A stretch of DNA of 64,000 nucleotides from positions 99,501 to 163,500 of the forward strand of contig NW_026945786.1 of assembly GCF_034702125.1 (NCBI RefSeq), written 5' to 3'. Each line of letters begins with the position of its first letter. Positions within the stretch are counted from its first letter, which is position 1. Made by a program: the position numbers and the translations under genes. Shown in pieces: positions 22,847-34,442 of this stretch. Below the pieces are notes generated by a model. It saw only the letters and a list, made by a program, of their open reading frames with translations. It was not told the DNA's origin and did no database searches. The DNA comes from Engraulis encrasicolus. Taxonomy: Eukaryota > Chordata > Actinopteri > Clupeiformes > Engraulidae.

Positions 22847-23080
22847 CTTGAGGAAATGGATGGGATCTTGAGTCAGTGAAAGCTGCTTCATTTCAGCATC
22901 TGTCCTCTTCAGCTCAGCAATCTCCTGCTCCAGTCGCTTCAGGAGTCCTTCAGTCCGACTCACCTCAGTCTTCTCCTGAGCTCTGATCAGCTCTGTCACC
23001 TCAGAGCGCCTTCTCTCAATGGAGCTGATCATCTCTGTAAACATCCTCTCACTCTCCTCCACTGCTATCTGTGCACCAGA
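22847..23080 (-). pseudogene. TRIM locus B, coiled-coil exon 3 (234 bp)
   Basis: Acceptor CCTATCAG and donor GTAGATAAC. The 78 residues ([46 protein letters not shown]) form the heptad-rich core of the TRIM coiled coil. It is about 87% alike by eye to exon 3 of locus A. The intact frame belongs to a locus whose exon 1 is disrupted. A (CA)n tract begins 13 nt upstream of the AG on the intron side. Confidence 0.85.
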
Positions 23081-23088
23081 CTGATAGG

Positions 23089-23090
<2 letters not shown>

Positions 23091-23161
<71 letters not shown>

Positions 23162-23162
23162 C

Positions 23163-23259
<97 letters not shown>
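23091..23259. repeat. (CA)n microsatellite at the exon 3 acceptor of locus B
   Basis: About 165 bp of CA with CGCA interruptions, reading as (TG)n on the transcribed strand immediately before the CCTATCAG acceptor. Confidence 0.95.
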
Positions 23260-23260
<1 letters not shown>

Positions 23261-23401
23261 TATTTACACTAACACACATCAGCAATGGTTTGTGGTTACA
23301 TCAACAATGCTGTTTTAAAATGACCAATTCCTGTTGAACGATGTCCATGTATGTTTGTGACACTCTGTTGGCTGCCGTTGGCTCCTCTGGTCAGTTCTCA
23401 C

Positions 23402-23434
23402 CTTGAGAGTCTCCACAGCCTTCCTCAGCTCCTG
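23402..23434 (-). pseudogene. Partial duplicate of TRIM exon 2
   Basis: The last 33 bp of the 96-bp exon (CAGGAGCTGAGGAAGGC... in sense) plus its GTGAGAACTG donor are repeated about 180 bp downstream of the full exon. The 5' half and acceptor are missing, so it cannot be spliced in by itself. It is more similar to the locus C exon than to that of locus B. Confidence 0.75.
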
Positions 23435-23583
23435 GTGAACAATGTCTGTGTATGGCTGTGAAGTAGAGTTCCTCTGCTAAACAACATTAGAGCCCAGCTT
23501 GTCTTGCAGTGCATCATAACTACTATCTCACTGCATGGCCGGAAACCTGCTGCAGATTGTCTTCTCTTCTGGTCAGTTCCCAC

Positions 23584-23679
23584 CTTGAGAGTCTTCAGAG
23601 CTTTCCTCAGCTCCTGCAGCTCCTTCTCCTTCAACTGGATTATCTGCTGGCATCTCTTCTGGCTCTGCCCCAACACCTC
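23584..23679 (-). pseudogene. TRIM locus B, coiled-coil exon 2 (96 bp)
   Basis: Acceptor GTTGTTCCAG and donor GTGGGAACTG. Encodes EVLGQSQKRCQQIIQ and KEKELQELRKALKTLK. The frame is intact and phase 0 at both ends. Confidence 0.8.
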
Positions 23680-24287
23680 CTGGAACAACAGGAATCAAAG
23701 CAGCAACATGCACAATGAGAAAACACAAATTATCAATAAATTCATTAATCATTAGTTGATTGCCTTATCGGTCGACTTACGATTGATTGATAAGCAGCGT
23801 TTTACCCCCTAAATTTCAGTTTCTCGAGAAACAAAACCTACTTAATCTCAAAATTTTAATACAAAATTGAAATAAAATACCACATTTAAATTAATCTCTT
23901 TAATCCGAAGGTGATTTAAATATTATTCACACCCTTCTTCACACACACTCTTCACATGTTCATTTCACCTGGGTTTCTTGTCAGATGAATTGTCGATTAA
24001 TGGCAATTAATGTTTTTTTAATCGATTAACGCATTGATCGATTAAAGTTAAAGTTTATCTTCTCCATGGTTCACCCGTTTGAAAGTCCAGAAATAGTCAT
24101 TTATAGCTGCAAAAATGATTGTACTTGGGCCATACTAGAAAATATTAGTTAAACTTAGTAAATGAAAATATCAAATGTACTGATAGGCAACCCAGTTTCA
24201 ATGAGCAGCATAGTTGCAGTAGCCTACCTTTTTTGGCCATTTCCTGCNGTGTCCCTTTAACAAAAGTAGACGTGTTGTATGTCTTAC
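23680..24287. other. Intron 1 of TRIM locus B
   Basis: No exon or repeat with clear ends. One N at 24248. Confidence 0.4.
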
Positions 24288-24871
24288 CTTTTTATGACTC
24301 CACTCTGCCGTAGCCATGATCGTGTCGTGACTTTTATGGTCGACCACCATACACAGATAACAGATGCAACTCTGGTGCGGTAGAATATTTCTAAAACCTT
24401 CTTATGACGGGGACAGATCCTCTCCTGTAGCTGGCCTGTGGCATCAACGATGGTGTGATTTCTACCCGGGATAAGCTCATCGTGAGCTTTTATGTGAGTG
24501 TCACAGTATGACTTAAGACACTCCAGACAGGACTTGACGGCTTTGAGTTTTCTTCCAGTGCACACGTCACAAGCTACATCTCCTGGTTCAGCAGCACATT
24601 CAGCAGGAGCTGCAGTTTGTATTCTGCTCTTCCTCATTTGATCCACGAGATCAGCAATGATAATGTTCTTGTTTAAAGCGGGTCTTTGAGTGAAAGTCTT
24701 TCTGCACTGGGGTCAGCAGTAAACGGCCCTACGATCTCCCTTATTCCAGCAGTCTTCAATACAGCCCAAACAGTAATTGTGTCCACAGGTAAGAGTTACT
24801 GGATCCTTCATAAGATCCAAACAAATAGGACACTCGAATATGTCCTTGTTACCTGCCATCGCTTCAGCCAT
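24288..24871 (-). pseudogene. TRIM locus B, RING/B-box exon 1, broken
   Basis: ATG 24871 starts MAEAMAGNKDIFECPICLDL with a RING (CPIC, CGHNYC, C...C). At 24713-24715 the codon for the cysteine of the YxCPxC pair is TGA, so the sixth or seventh zinc ligand is replaced by a stop. Near 24376 a 4-bp deletion relative to loci A, C and D (between the CRT and QSC codons of B-box2) shifts the frame to the end of the exon. The donor GTAAGAC is intact. The 584-bp length is 588 minus 4, the expected in-phase length. This copy cannot make a RING protein from this start. Confidence 0.85.
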
Positions 24872-25030
24872 TTTCCTAAGTAGTCGGCGATAGCTGGGTT
24901 CCAACAGAAGTTATGCAGGGCAGCACTTCACTTTTAAGTTTCGTTTTCACCCTGGTGCTTACAACTTCCTGGATGGAGTGGCGTAGGCCTATTCATCAGA
25001 GCCGTTAATAAAGACGGCTCTGCTATACAT

Positions 25031-26147
25031 CAGAGCCGTATATAGAGAGAGTCTGGCCAACTATGGGTTCGAACGTTCGAGATATCCCGCTATTTTGATT
25101 GGTTCTGGGCTGGTCACATGTTTTATGGACACCATTTTCGTTCCCCACACTCCCATGAATGAGCATTATCAGATATAAAAAATAACGCTTTACTATAATA
25201 TTATAACATTATTATTATGACAAACTGTTGTGCATATGGCTGTAGTGCAGGGCCGGGTCAGGAGAAACAAACAGCATCGTTTAACTCATGACATAAACGG
25301 AGGATTTGGGATATACACGGATATAAACTCCACTTTATGGAATATAAAGGTCAGAATTTTGTCGACTTTTACAATTACTTTTGAAAGAAATAGTCATGAT
25401 GATGACATGCTCTCAAAAACTCCTGTCCGCACTTTGAAAACAAATGAAATTAGTTCTGTCATAACTTGAAATTAGCTTGTCAAATCTTAATTGCCACCTG
25501 TAACTATGCTATACTGTGAAAACATAACTTTGCCCACCAAGTTAGGCTATTATTTCTGTCGCGCTAATAAGGTCCTTTCCCCCTGCGATTTAAACTCACG
25601 TCCAGTCTCATACTATGAATATCTAGGCTCAACCTACGAGCAGCCAGACTCATCAGTTCTAATGTCTGCAATCGCGATTATGCACTGCTGAGCACATCGT
25701 TACTTTTAAACTACTAAATCTCGACACAACGTGAAACTTTGGCGCAAGTATCACCAGGGTCCCTGTACATGAACTTGACCATCGTTGTGAATATTATTTC
25801 TGTAAACTGTACTTAAATATCTACTTTGACGTTGGCCCTACCTGGGCAACAACAACACGAAGTAACGCTTGAATGCACTGCTGAGCACATCAAAACAATG
25901 CAGACAAAACCCTCTTTTAAGCAAACCCCTTCTATACGAACAAACTTGTTAACGTTTGTTTTCATATGTTGGGATCTTGATAATACTACAACCCAAGTTT
26001 GATGGTCTATGAAGCCTTATTGTATTTTAGATCCAGCGATTTTGACGGTATGCTGCCCATAGGGTTACACTGTAGAATCCTCGCCGTGGGGAACGAAAAT
26101 GGCGTCCATGATTCGAGTTGGCCAGACTCTCTCTATGTACGGCTCTG
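25031..26147 (+). mobile_element. THAP-type transposon deletion derivative
   Basis: Long inverted ends: CAGAGCCGTATATAGAGAG at the left and the complement CTCTCTATGTACGGCTCTG at the right. Similarity continues through GTCTGGCCAAC and CCATTTTCGTTCCCCAC. Imperfect 8-bp flanks CTATACAT (25023-25030) and CTTTTCAT (26148-26155) could be a decayed duplication. Near the left end an ATG at 25217 starts MTNCCAYGCSAG, the layout of a THAP zinc finger N-terminus, which stops after 24 codons. THAP domains and 8-bp duplications together suggest a P-type element; a Kolobok origin is an alternative. Not autonomous. Confidence 0.6.
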
Positions 26148-26155
26148 CTTTTCAT

Positions 26156-26760
26156 GGAGTAATGCTGCCACCTATTGGTCAGGTTTCGTAATGGAAGTTT
26201 GCGACATACAGTATGTTATGGAAGTCATCAGTGGCTTGCCTTCTCATTTCTGCCCTTTCCTCTGTCGATCCCCCTCAGGTGGGAATATAGAGAGGAGCAC
26301 AGCTATAAATGCACAATATAATAGAAACATAACAAGGCCGCATAACAGGGCCGCTTAAGAAGACCTCTAGAGTAGGGTGTAAAGAATCCACACACTTAAA
26401 ATTGTTAAAGTGATACTGTCCCATTTTGGAAATAAGCTCATAAACAATTGAGTTGTACCTTTCTCCTGTACTTTCAACCGTTCACTGAGTATGGCAGTGC
26501 AAATTTTACCTATATGCTAGCAGCTAACATTGAGTTCTATGAGACCAGCTGGGGGCTAACTGGTCTCATATGTGTCAATGTTAACTGTTAGCTTGGTATG
26601 GCTCTCACCAAAATTTCCCTTTTTTAAAATGTTGGCTTTTATAGCTCTCTATCTCCACCAAAAAGGTTCCTGACCCCTGACTTAGAACAAGACCTGGATA
26701 AGGTGGTTATCAGGTTCAGATTGTATTGTGTCTATTTCATTGTGTCTGCTGTGAATTGCA
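26156..26760. other. Non-coding stretch with a probable TTAA MITE piece
   Basis: From about 26402, GTTAAAGTGATACTGTCCCATTTTGG resembles the end of a TTAA-flanked MITE, but the opposite end is not clear. No gene. Confidence 0.3.
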
Positions 26761-27000
26761 GTGACATCACAATAACCAACAGGACTGACTTCCAACACAC
26801 TCCTCACAAGTGGGGATCTTGGCAGTAATTATTTAGTTTATTACGCTGTATGTTGCTCAATGAAACCAATTACAACAGTAAAACAGAATCACACTACTCC
26901 ATACCAAAACGGAAATATAATTGTCCAAATGTTGTATAATGTTGAGGGAGAATGTATACAACACAATCCAAAACAACGTGTTATTGACACAGAACTATTC
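26760..27000. repeat. TRIM 3'-flank block, copy downstream of locus A
   Basis: CTCCTCACAAGTGGGGATC, GTAAAACAGAATCAC...ACTCCATACCAA and AATGTTGAGGGAGA match the blocks at 19715-21660 and 51770-52330. It lies about 2 kb downstream of the locus A SPRY exon. Confidence 0.55.
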
Positions 27001-27115
27001 ACAACACTATTCATGAAAATAAGAAAGAATTAGAACATTTAAACAATCTGCAGAAAAAACACAATCCCGTTTGAAAGTTAAAACAGTTTTAACAACCTAC
27101 ACTATTGCAACAAAG

Positions 27116-28160
<1,045 letters not shown>

Positions 28161-28974
28161 TTGTTCAGTGATCCTTGGTCGCTGCCTATTCGTGTTTGCT
28201 GCGGTATTAGGCCTACTAATAACACAAACATTTGGATTGTATTTTCAAGTGCGTGATGGATGCAATACGAAAAAAAATCTCGTCGGGGAGACCCCCCCTG
28301 GCTTGGTTACAGAATTCTTGCTTACCAATATCACATCCCCCCAAACCCCCACTGTGCCTGCTCATTCGTTTCTCAGCCTTGAGTTTCTGGACTGTAGGCC
28401 TATTGTTTTATGAGTCAATATTTCGTTTTGCACAAATGGAGCACCCTCGGTTAGATTTTCAAAGTGGTTGGAAAGATTAGACCATTCTTTATTTGTGATT
28501 GGCAATGCAGATCATGATTTTCGTGTTAGGGTAAAAAAAAAAACCTGATTGGGCCATATAGGCCTAGGCCTACTTTCATGTAAACAACTGAACATTCAAT
28601 TAGCCTACTTCATGAGAAATTATGAGCCTACTGAATGGAATGGGCTATATTTGCCAAGGTCTTTCTTCATAAAGTTTCATAAAATGAACTGTATGGACTA
28701 TATCATAATAACTAAATTGCATTTCCTCACAGGTGTATGCTTGCTCTTTATGCATTCATTGCCCTTCATGCATGTGTTGCCCTGCATAGCCACAACACTG
28801 TCTAAGGTGACTTGTTTGTTCCATTAGGTTTCCATGGATTCTGTGACATTATGTTGTATTGGTAGGCTATGTGACAATGACTGAAGTGCCATCCAAAAAT
28901 GGTCTGGCCCATCCGAAACAGAAATTCTGGCGCCGTGGCTGCCCCGTCAGGAGCCCTTGTTTGTGTGTGGCACC
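28161..28974. other. Non-coding downstream flank of locus A
   Basis: AT-rich; no exon, RNA or element with definable ends seen. Confidence 0.4.
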
Positions 28975-29552
28975 TCACAAGAGCTTCACTGTTGCGGTTT
29001 CGGATGGAGAACACATGAACCTAAATCCAGGGTAGAGTTCCTGTGTAAATGTGGTGTTTACTCTGTGCAGGAGGGTCATTGTGTCAGAGATGCTGTAGAA
29101 GGCCAGAGTTCCTGCCCTGTGATCCACATACACTCCTATTCTGGAGCTGGCCACTAGAGGGAGTTTAGTCTCTTTATTATTGTGATAGAAAGAGAGACCA
29201 ACTTCTTTTGTGGGCAAGAAGGAAAGGTATTTGGCAAGCAAGCCCTTGTTGAACTCCAGACTCCAGGACTGATAATTATATCCAAACTCACACTCATTAC
29301 CATCTCCTTTCCTGCTGATGCTTTTATATGAGACTGCTATGGCAACCTCTCCACTCCACTCAACCTCCCAATAGCAGCGACCAGACACACCCTCTCTACA
29401 CAGCACCTGAGACCGCCCAAAAAATCTGTCTGGATGAAGTAGAGAAAACAGGGATGAATCTGTATTCTGTATGAACTCCACCCTTGTGTTCCCCTCAGAT
29501 AGATAGAGGTGTTTCTGTGCTGTGTTTGGATCCAGAGTGAAGTGACAGGAAT
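28975..29552 (-). CDS. TRIM locus A, PRY-SPRY exon
   Basis: Acceptor TGTCTTTTCAG. The 578-bp terminal exon encodes a PRY segment (SCHFTLDPNTAQKHLYLSEG) and a SPRY segment with RCYWEVEW, AVSYKSISRKG, the basic turn RIGVYVDHRAGTLAFYS and terminal VKLL before TGA 28977-28975. The PRY-SPRY (B30.2) domain recognises targets in TRIM proteins. The exon is intact even though the upstream linker exon is frameshifted, so the damage is probably recent. Confidence 0.85.
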
Positions 29553-29600
29553 CTGAAAAGACAGGACACAGATATATTTTTATTTACCATATGACCCACA

Positions 29601-29922
29601 TTAAAGAGGCACTAGGTAGGATGATGTCATTTGCGCGGTGGCCGTGGCGTGCCTGTCTCAAAATCTACACATAATGAAAAAATGCTGTTTTAAATGAACT
29701 CGCTGTGAGACTGTTTTTCATCCCGGAATGCCAGCAGTTGATGCAAATCTGAATACGGTATGTAAAGCGATATTTCCAAATGATAAGTGCTTCCCACGAC
29801 ACTCCCTCGGACCGCGCTGCCAACAGTTGTATGTGGGGTTTTCTGACAGCGGACCCCATAAGCGTTGGCTGACTCGGGACCGTGATTAATTTAACTTTTT
29901 ATCCTACCTGGAGCCGCTTTAT
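29601..29922. mobile_element. TTAA MITE in the last intron of locus A
   Basis: TTAA at 29601-29604 precedes AGAGGCACTAGGTAGGAT. The right end ATCCTACCTGGAGCCGCT is followed by TTAT, a mutated duplication. About 314 bp, no frame. Confidence 0.6.
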
Positions 29923-30019
29923 ATGTAAACCAATTATACTTTAATGATGTTTAATGTAATTTTCCATGAGGTGGCGGTAAAGGTCTTCCTTGAGGATGTG
30001 TGTTGAGGAATATGAACAA

Positions 30020-30137
<118 letters not shown>

Positions 30138-30144
30138 AACTCAC

Positions 30145-30201
30145 ACTTTAAGAAGTCCTCTCTGGTCACTGGTTCAGCCATAAGAGCCTGGTCATCAGAT
30201 A
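30145..30201 (-). CDS. TRIM locus A, 57-bp linker exon 5
   Basis: Acceptor TTGTTTCTGCCTCAG and donor GTGAGTTGG. It encodes (V)SDDQALMAEPVTREDFLK(Y), the short segment preceding PRY in fish TRIM genes. Phases (1 at both ends) join exon 4 of the undamaged type to the SPRY exon. No equivalent was found for loci B, C or D. Confidence 0.8.
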
Positions 30202-30746
30202 CTGAGGCAGAAACAATCACACCACAATAAACCAGGCTCTCACCATATGAATGTAGTTCTGCCAATCTACACATGGCACTCCACTGCACCCTGGCTATCA
30301 TGCCGTGAAAGCTTTGCTAGCATTTGGTGTGGTCTACTTGCACAATCAATCCATTTCAAATTGGTTGGTTCCCTAACTCGTTATAATTTTAAATGTTGTT
30401 AAATGTTGAAGATAGTGTATGTGGCCAGAGTAAATGAGAAGCGAAACTTTGCACCATGGTTAGTCCCAGGCTAGTTCCACTGGGCCCCACAGATCCAGCC
30501 GGGCCCCAAGGAAAATTGCATTGCAAACAAATTAGTGGTTACATTCAGGGTGCGATTTGTCAGCAAACCAGAAGGGGGGATACAGTATGTTTCAGATTTC
30601 AAGCAATATCATTGGAGTTACATTAAACTGTGATTAAAGTCATGTAGAAAAAGTGGCGATATCAAAACCAGAAGAGGGGACAATCCCCCCCATCCCCCCC
30701 TACAAATCGCACCCTGGTTACATTAATGAGCAGTGATGTGGGAGAG

Positions 30747-31334
30747 GAGCCCTATCTCACGCCTTTCGTAAAGTCTTCACGAAAAAATAGCTTTATTTTA
30801 TTGGTGCATTCACGTTATTTATTAAGTCTTCACGAAAATAATAGATTAATTTTCACGCTGCCTATTCACTTGAATTGCCCCACTGCTGCTATGGTTATCC
30901 AAACGTCTGCAGGGGCGGGGAGGGGGTGCTGACAGAACACTGCTGATACACTCGGAACTCACTAATTCGACGCCCTTTCGGTACTTACGCCTTATGTCCC
31001 CTAAACCTAAACCTAAACCTAAACCTAACCCTAACCTTAACCCTAAACCTAACCCTAACCCTAACCTTAACCCTAACCCTAACCTTGACCCTAAACCTAA
31101 CCCTAAATTGCTTGTTTGAAATGTTTGATTACCATGTGACGGTAGGCTACCGAAAGGGCATCAAACTAGTGGGTTGCTAGGCAACAGTCGGGCAATTCAA
31201 GTGAATAGGCAGCGTGAAAATTAATCTATTATTTTCGTGAAGACTTTACGAAAGGCGGGCAATAACGTGAATGCACCACGAAAATTAAGCTATTTTTTTC
31301 ATGAATACTTCACGAAATGAGTGAGATACGGTTG
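30747..31334. mobile_element. Foldback MITE with telomere-like core, copy 2
   Basis: Ends and arms match copy 1 at 2230-2615 (CTCACGCCTTTCGTAAAGTC). Flanking GGGAGAG at 30740-30746 and 31335-31341 is a probable target duplication. Here the left inner arm is present: GACGCCCTTTCGGTA pairs with TACCGAAAGGGCATC, placing the CCCTAA/CCTAAA tract (31010-31107) at the centre of the palindrome. An extra subterminal repeat is present at the right. Confidence 0.8.
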
Positions 31335-31394
31335 GGGAGAGAAACGCTAATGGTTGAGAAAAGAGTGAATCTCAAAAATGAATGAAGCACTCAT

Positions 31395-31497
31395 CAGATT
31401 TCCTTTTGCTTTTTTAATCGCCTCAGAGACGTTTCGGGCACAGACGTTAAGCCCGAAACGTCTGTGAGACGATTAAAAAAGCAAAAAGAAATCTGAT
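31395..31497. repeat. 46-bp-arm hairpin
   Basis: Arms 31395-31440 and about 31451-31497 are complementary (GCTTTTTTAATCG, GACGTTTCGGGC and the reverse) around a 10-bp loop. This type of GCCCGAAACGTCTG hairpin resembles a small foldback element. No flanking duplication identified. Confidence 0.7.
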
Positions 31498-31772
31498 CTG
31501 TTAAAACACAGTCACAAACCATGCTGAAAAAAGACCCATGAAAACCATGAACATTATCCATGGTTATTCAGGAACCACAGTCTTCATGGTTACCCAAAAA
31601 ACATGGATAATAAGCCACAGCAATACTATGGTTGCTTCAGAGTACATAGAGTAACAATGGTTACAGCCAAACCATGATTACTACAGTAAAACTATGGGCG
31701 ATTTTGAAAAGGGTCGTGGGGAGGGCGTGAAAACATTTGTGGGTCTTTCAGTGTCCTCCAACCCTCTCCCTG
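31498..31772. repeat. Diverged short repeats of an ACCATG motif
   Basis: AAACCATG, ACCATGAA, CCATGGTT, TCATGGTTACC and similar units recur about every 20-30 bp from 31515 to 31700, suggesting a decayed short-unit repeat in both orientations. Confidence 0.4.
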
Positions 31773-31922
<150 letters not shown>

Positions 31923-32342
31923 GTTGTACCTCCGTCTACAGTGTTATAGTCCATTAGCTTAGCTCCGAAATATAAAGGAATTTTTCAGTTTGTGATACTT
32001 TGAAAAATGGCTTCCATGCGCACCATTGAAAATTCATGATGCCTCCATATCCAGTTCTTTTTGGAATGCCTTTGGTTATATGTGCACCCATTTTCATGCT
32101 TGTATCAGAACCAGAACGATTGTTTTGTGTAACCGCTATGCTACAGGTCCTCTGTAATGACTTACATTGTGGAGGCAGGGGATCCATAGTATGAGCTCTT
32201 CTGTCTGGGAGTCCAGGATCAGTATCTGCAGACCCACCGAGACATGCGCCCACATCCATCTCACCGCCAACGGCTTGAGAGGTCTGGCCTGAGACATATA
32301 TGTAGGCTCTCATTACATTACATTTTATAACACTTCATGTTA

Positions 32343-32765
32343 AACGCAAGCCCAATGCTTACATTACATTACATTATACTTAGCTGACGCTTTTATCGAC
32401 AGCGACGTACTGATTACAGGGTATTGGTTACTGTCCCTGGAGACACTGGCGTGCACACACATTTTGATGGGCAGGCAGGTGGGGGGGGGCATCTGGAACT
32501 TCTGGCTAGTAGTCTATAGAAGACACTGTGTTATTGTATCAAGGCATTATTGCATCATGAAGAATTTGATGATGATTATGTCAATATGGACCACAGTACA
32601 TTGTGACAAAAAGGGAGCTTTAAAATGGGGCATTTTTTGTCCAGTAGGGCAAAGAGGCAGGTGCTTTAGCAATAACACGTCCCTATCTGTGCACGCCTAT
32701 GCTGGAGCAGTATGGGATTAGGTGCCTTGCTCAAGGGCACTTCAGCCAGAGAGAGTAGAGAGAGA
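32343..32765 (-). repeat. tRNA-type SINE split by a MITE
   Basis: On the minus strand, TGCCCTTGAGCAAGGCACC is followed by CCCATACTGCTCCAG, then the insert 32445-32701, then GGGACAGTAACCAATACCC and the AAAAGCGTCAGCTAAGT tail with AATGT repeats. Same family as 3296-3531. The tRNA head is largely replaced by a GA-rich tract. Confidence 0.7.
32445..32701. mobile_element. hAT-like MITE nested in the SINE
   Basis: Inverted ends ACTGGCGTGCACA and TGTGCACGCCTATG. The SINE sequence CTGGAGCA is duplicated as CTGGAGAC (32437-32444) and CTGGAGCA (32702-32709), an 8-bp duplication with two substitutions. The intact SINE at 3296-3531 shows the unoccupied sequence. No frame. Confidence 0.7.
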
Positions 32766-32984
32766 GAGGTTCCATTGGCCCACTGTTTCCGGGTTCTATT
32801 ATTGCAAGGGGGAGGGGGGAAATCCCCCTTTAGGCAGACCTAGGCAGAGTATTATGACACGCCCCTTTAGGCAGACCGGAACCTGGTCATGTTAGGTGCC
32901 CATAGCAACCTATTTCATTGGCATATCTCTATACTTCTACTACTCTATCTCTGCTTCAGCCATGGAGTGTGGAAGGTATTGGTA

Positions 32985-33058
32985 AGGGTGGGTGGGATTG
33001 AACCTACAACCCTGTGATCTACAGTCTAACCCTGACCGGTACACCACGACTCCCCTCA
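32985..33058 (-). repeat. tRNA-derived SINE head, minus strand
   Basis: The minus strand reads GGGGAGTCGTGGTGTACCGG (A-box-like) and, 30 bp on, GTAGGTTCAATCCCACC (B-box-like), followed by a short unique body. No cloverleaf good enough for a real tRNA. Confidence 0.6.
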
Positions 33059-33260
33059 GGACATTGATAGTACATGCAGAAACAATCCATTGCTCTGTGT
33101 CAAGAAAAAAAGACTTGCACACCAGTGCTGTATTCAATTTAGAAAAAAAACATGCAAACTCTGATAGTGGGCATTGATATACCTTTTGTTTTCAATACAG
33201 CTCTTGTTTCTGACTGTAATGTTTTTCTAGTGCTTTTTATTTTGGAATTATGCATTAAGC

Positions 33261-33609
33261 CAGTGATTCTCAAAGTGGGGCGTAAGTCCCCCTGGGGGGG
33301 CGCGGAGGCATCAGTGTGACATCTGATTTTGGGTTTTTTCCCCCCCAAGGAAATTGTTTCCTGTCTCCCCAATAAGCCAATACGTTTTAAGCATTATATA
33401 CTTAATTATAAACATTATATTATTAATTGTCATATAGGAAATTGCAGCCCCTCTTTGTTTTATCTCTCCAGTCACCATTTCTTCTTTCTTTCTGCACAGC
33501 ACAGCAATCGTACAATCAGTCTGCACGAGTACTGCTGTTGCTTGGGGGGGCTGGGAAGCATCCAGACCCTCCGAAGGGGGGAATGACGGGAAAAGTTTGA
33601 GAATCACTG
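33261..33609. mobile_element. hAT MITE with exact 8-bp duplication
   Basis: CATTAAGC is duplicated at 33253-33260 and 33610-33617. Ends are CAGTGATTCTCAAAGTGGGG and the inverted AAGTTTGAGAATCACTG. 349 bp, no transposase. Confidence 0.9.
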
Positions 33610-33731
33610 CATTAAGCAAAACATTCAATACTAATTACAAATCGTTTGAAAGCAATATTAATAGAAGAGTGTCACTTTTTAATTTCACCTTCATCATGTT
33701 TGTCATGTCAGTGTGGGTCATCATCTTTGTT

Positions 33732-33732
<1 letters not shown>

Positions 33733-33817
<85 letters not shown>

Positions 33818-33818
33818 A
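33733..33818. repeat. (GT)n microsatellite
   Basis: About 84 bp with one TATG interruption. Confidence 0.95.
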
Positions 33819-33929
33819 CACTCTCATGTGTATACTCACCTTGTATGATTTGTGCCTGAGTTGCTGTTTTGAGATATAGAAGAACATTGTTGTAAGTCAT
33901 TAGTACCATAGTATGAAACTGTTAAACTA

Positions 33930-34335
33930 GAACGGGCACTCGGTAGAGCGCAAACCTTCGCCTACGCCACTTATTTTTTTCTGGCCATCTTCAGAGTGTG
34001 GGGCATAACATTCTCCAATTTTTGGTGTTAGTTTCATTTAAATCGGACCGGAATATCGTAATATTACATTTTTGGCCCGTTCTTGACCTCTTATTCAATT
34101 CAGCATGCATACGTTGTTCTGGCATATAGTGCTTGGCAAAGAAAAATGTTTTTGACCTTTTCGTGACCTTGACCTTTGACCCAATCACTCCCAAAAAGTA
34201 ATCGATTGTTCCTTGGGTCATGACCAATCATCCCACTAAATTTCATAAAAATCGGCTCAGTTCTGTCTGAGTTATACGAAGTACAAACAAACAAACATAT
34301 TCACAAATAAATAAATAAATACACAGCGGTGAAAA
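33930..34335. repeat. Dispersed repeat carrying a DR1-type site
   Basis: Starts GGGCACTCGGTAGAGCGCAAACC and ends near AATTTCATAAAAATCGG...GAGTTATACGAAGTACAAAC with a short tandem tail. This layout matches a repeat family common in aquatic animals, though I cannot name it. It contains the nuclear-receptor-like sequence at 34164-34182. Confidence 0.5.
34164..34182 (-). promoter_or_regulatory. Candidate nuclear receptor sites (DR1 plus ERR-type half site)
   Basis: Plus strand TGACCTTGACCTTTGACCC. Its complement contains GGGTCAAAGGTCA, which fits the DR1 consensus of HNF4 and PPAR-RXR, overlapping TCAAGGTCA, the extended half site of ERR and NR5A receptors. The match is exact by eye; occupancy is unknown. 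Confidence 0.4.
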
Positions 34336-34341
34336 CATAAC

Positions 34342-34343
34342 AA

Positions 34344-34411
<68 letters not shown>
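34342..34411. repeat. (TAA)n microsatellite
   Basis: About 68 bp of TAA. Confidence 0.95.
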
Positions 34412-34442
34412 TTGTTGATTGTCAATGTCATGTTTGACCAAC

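Noticed and set aside
33930..34335. Conserved regulatory element unique to this locus
   Set aside because: Its layout and tandem tail indicate a dispersed repeat, so conservation would reflect repeat copies; only the DR1-type site is reported.
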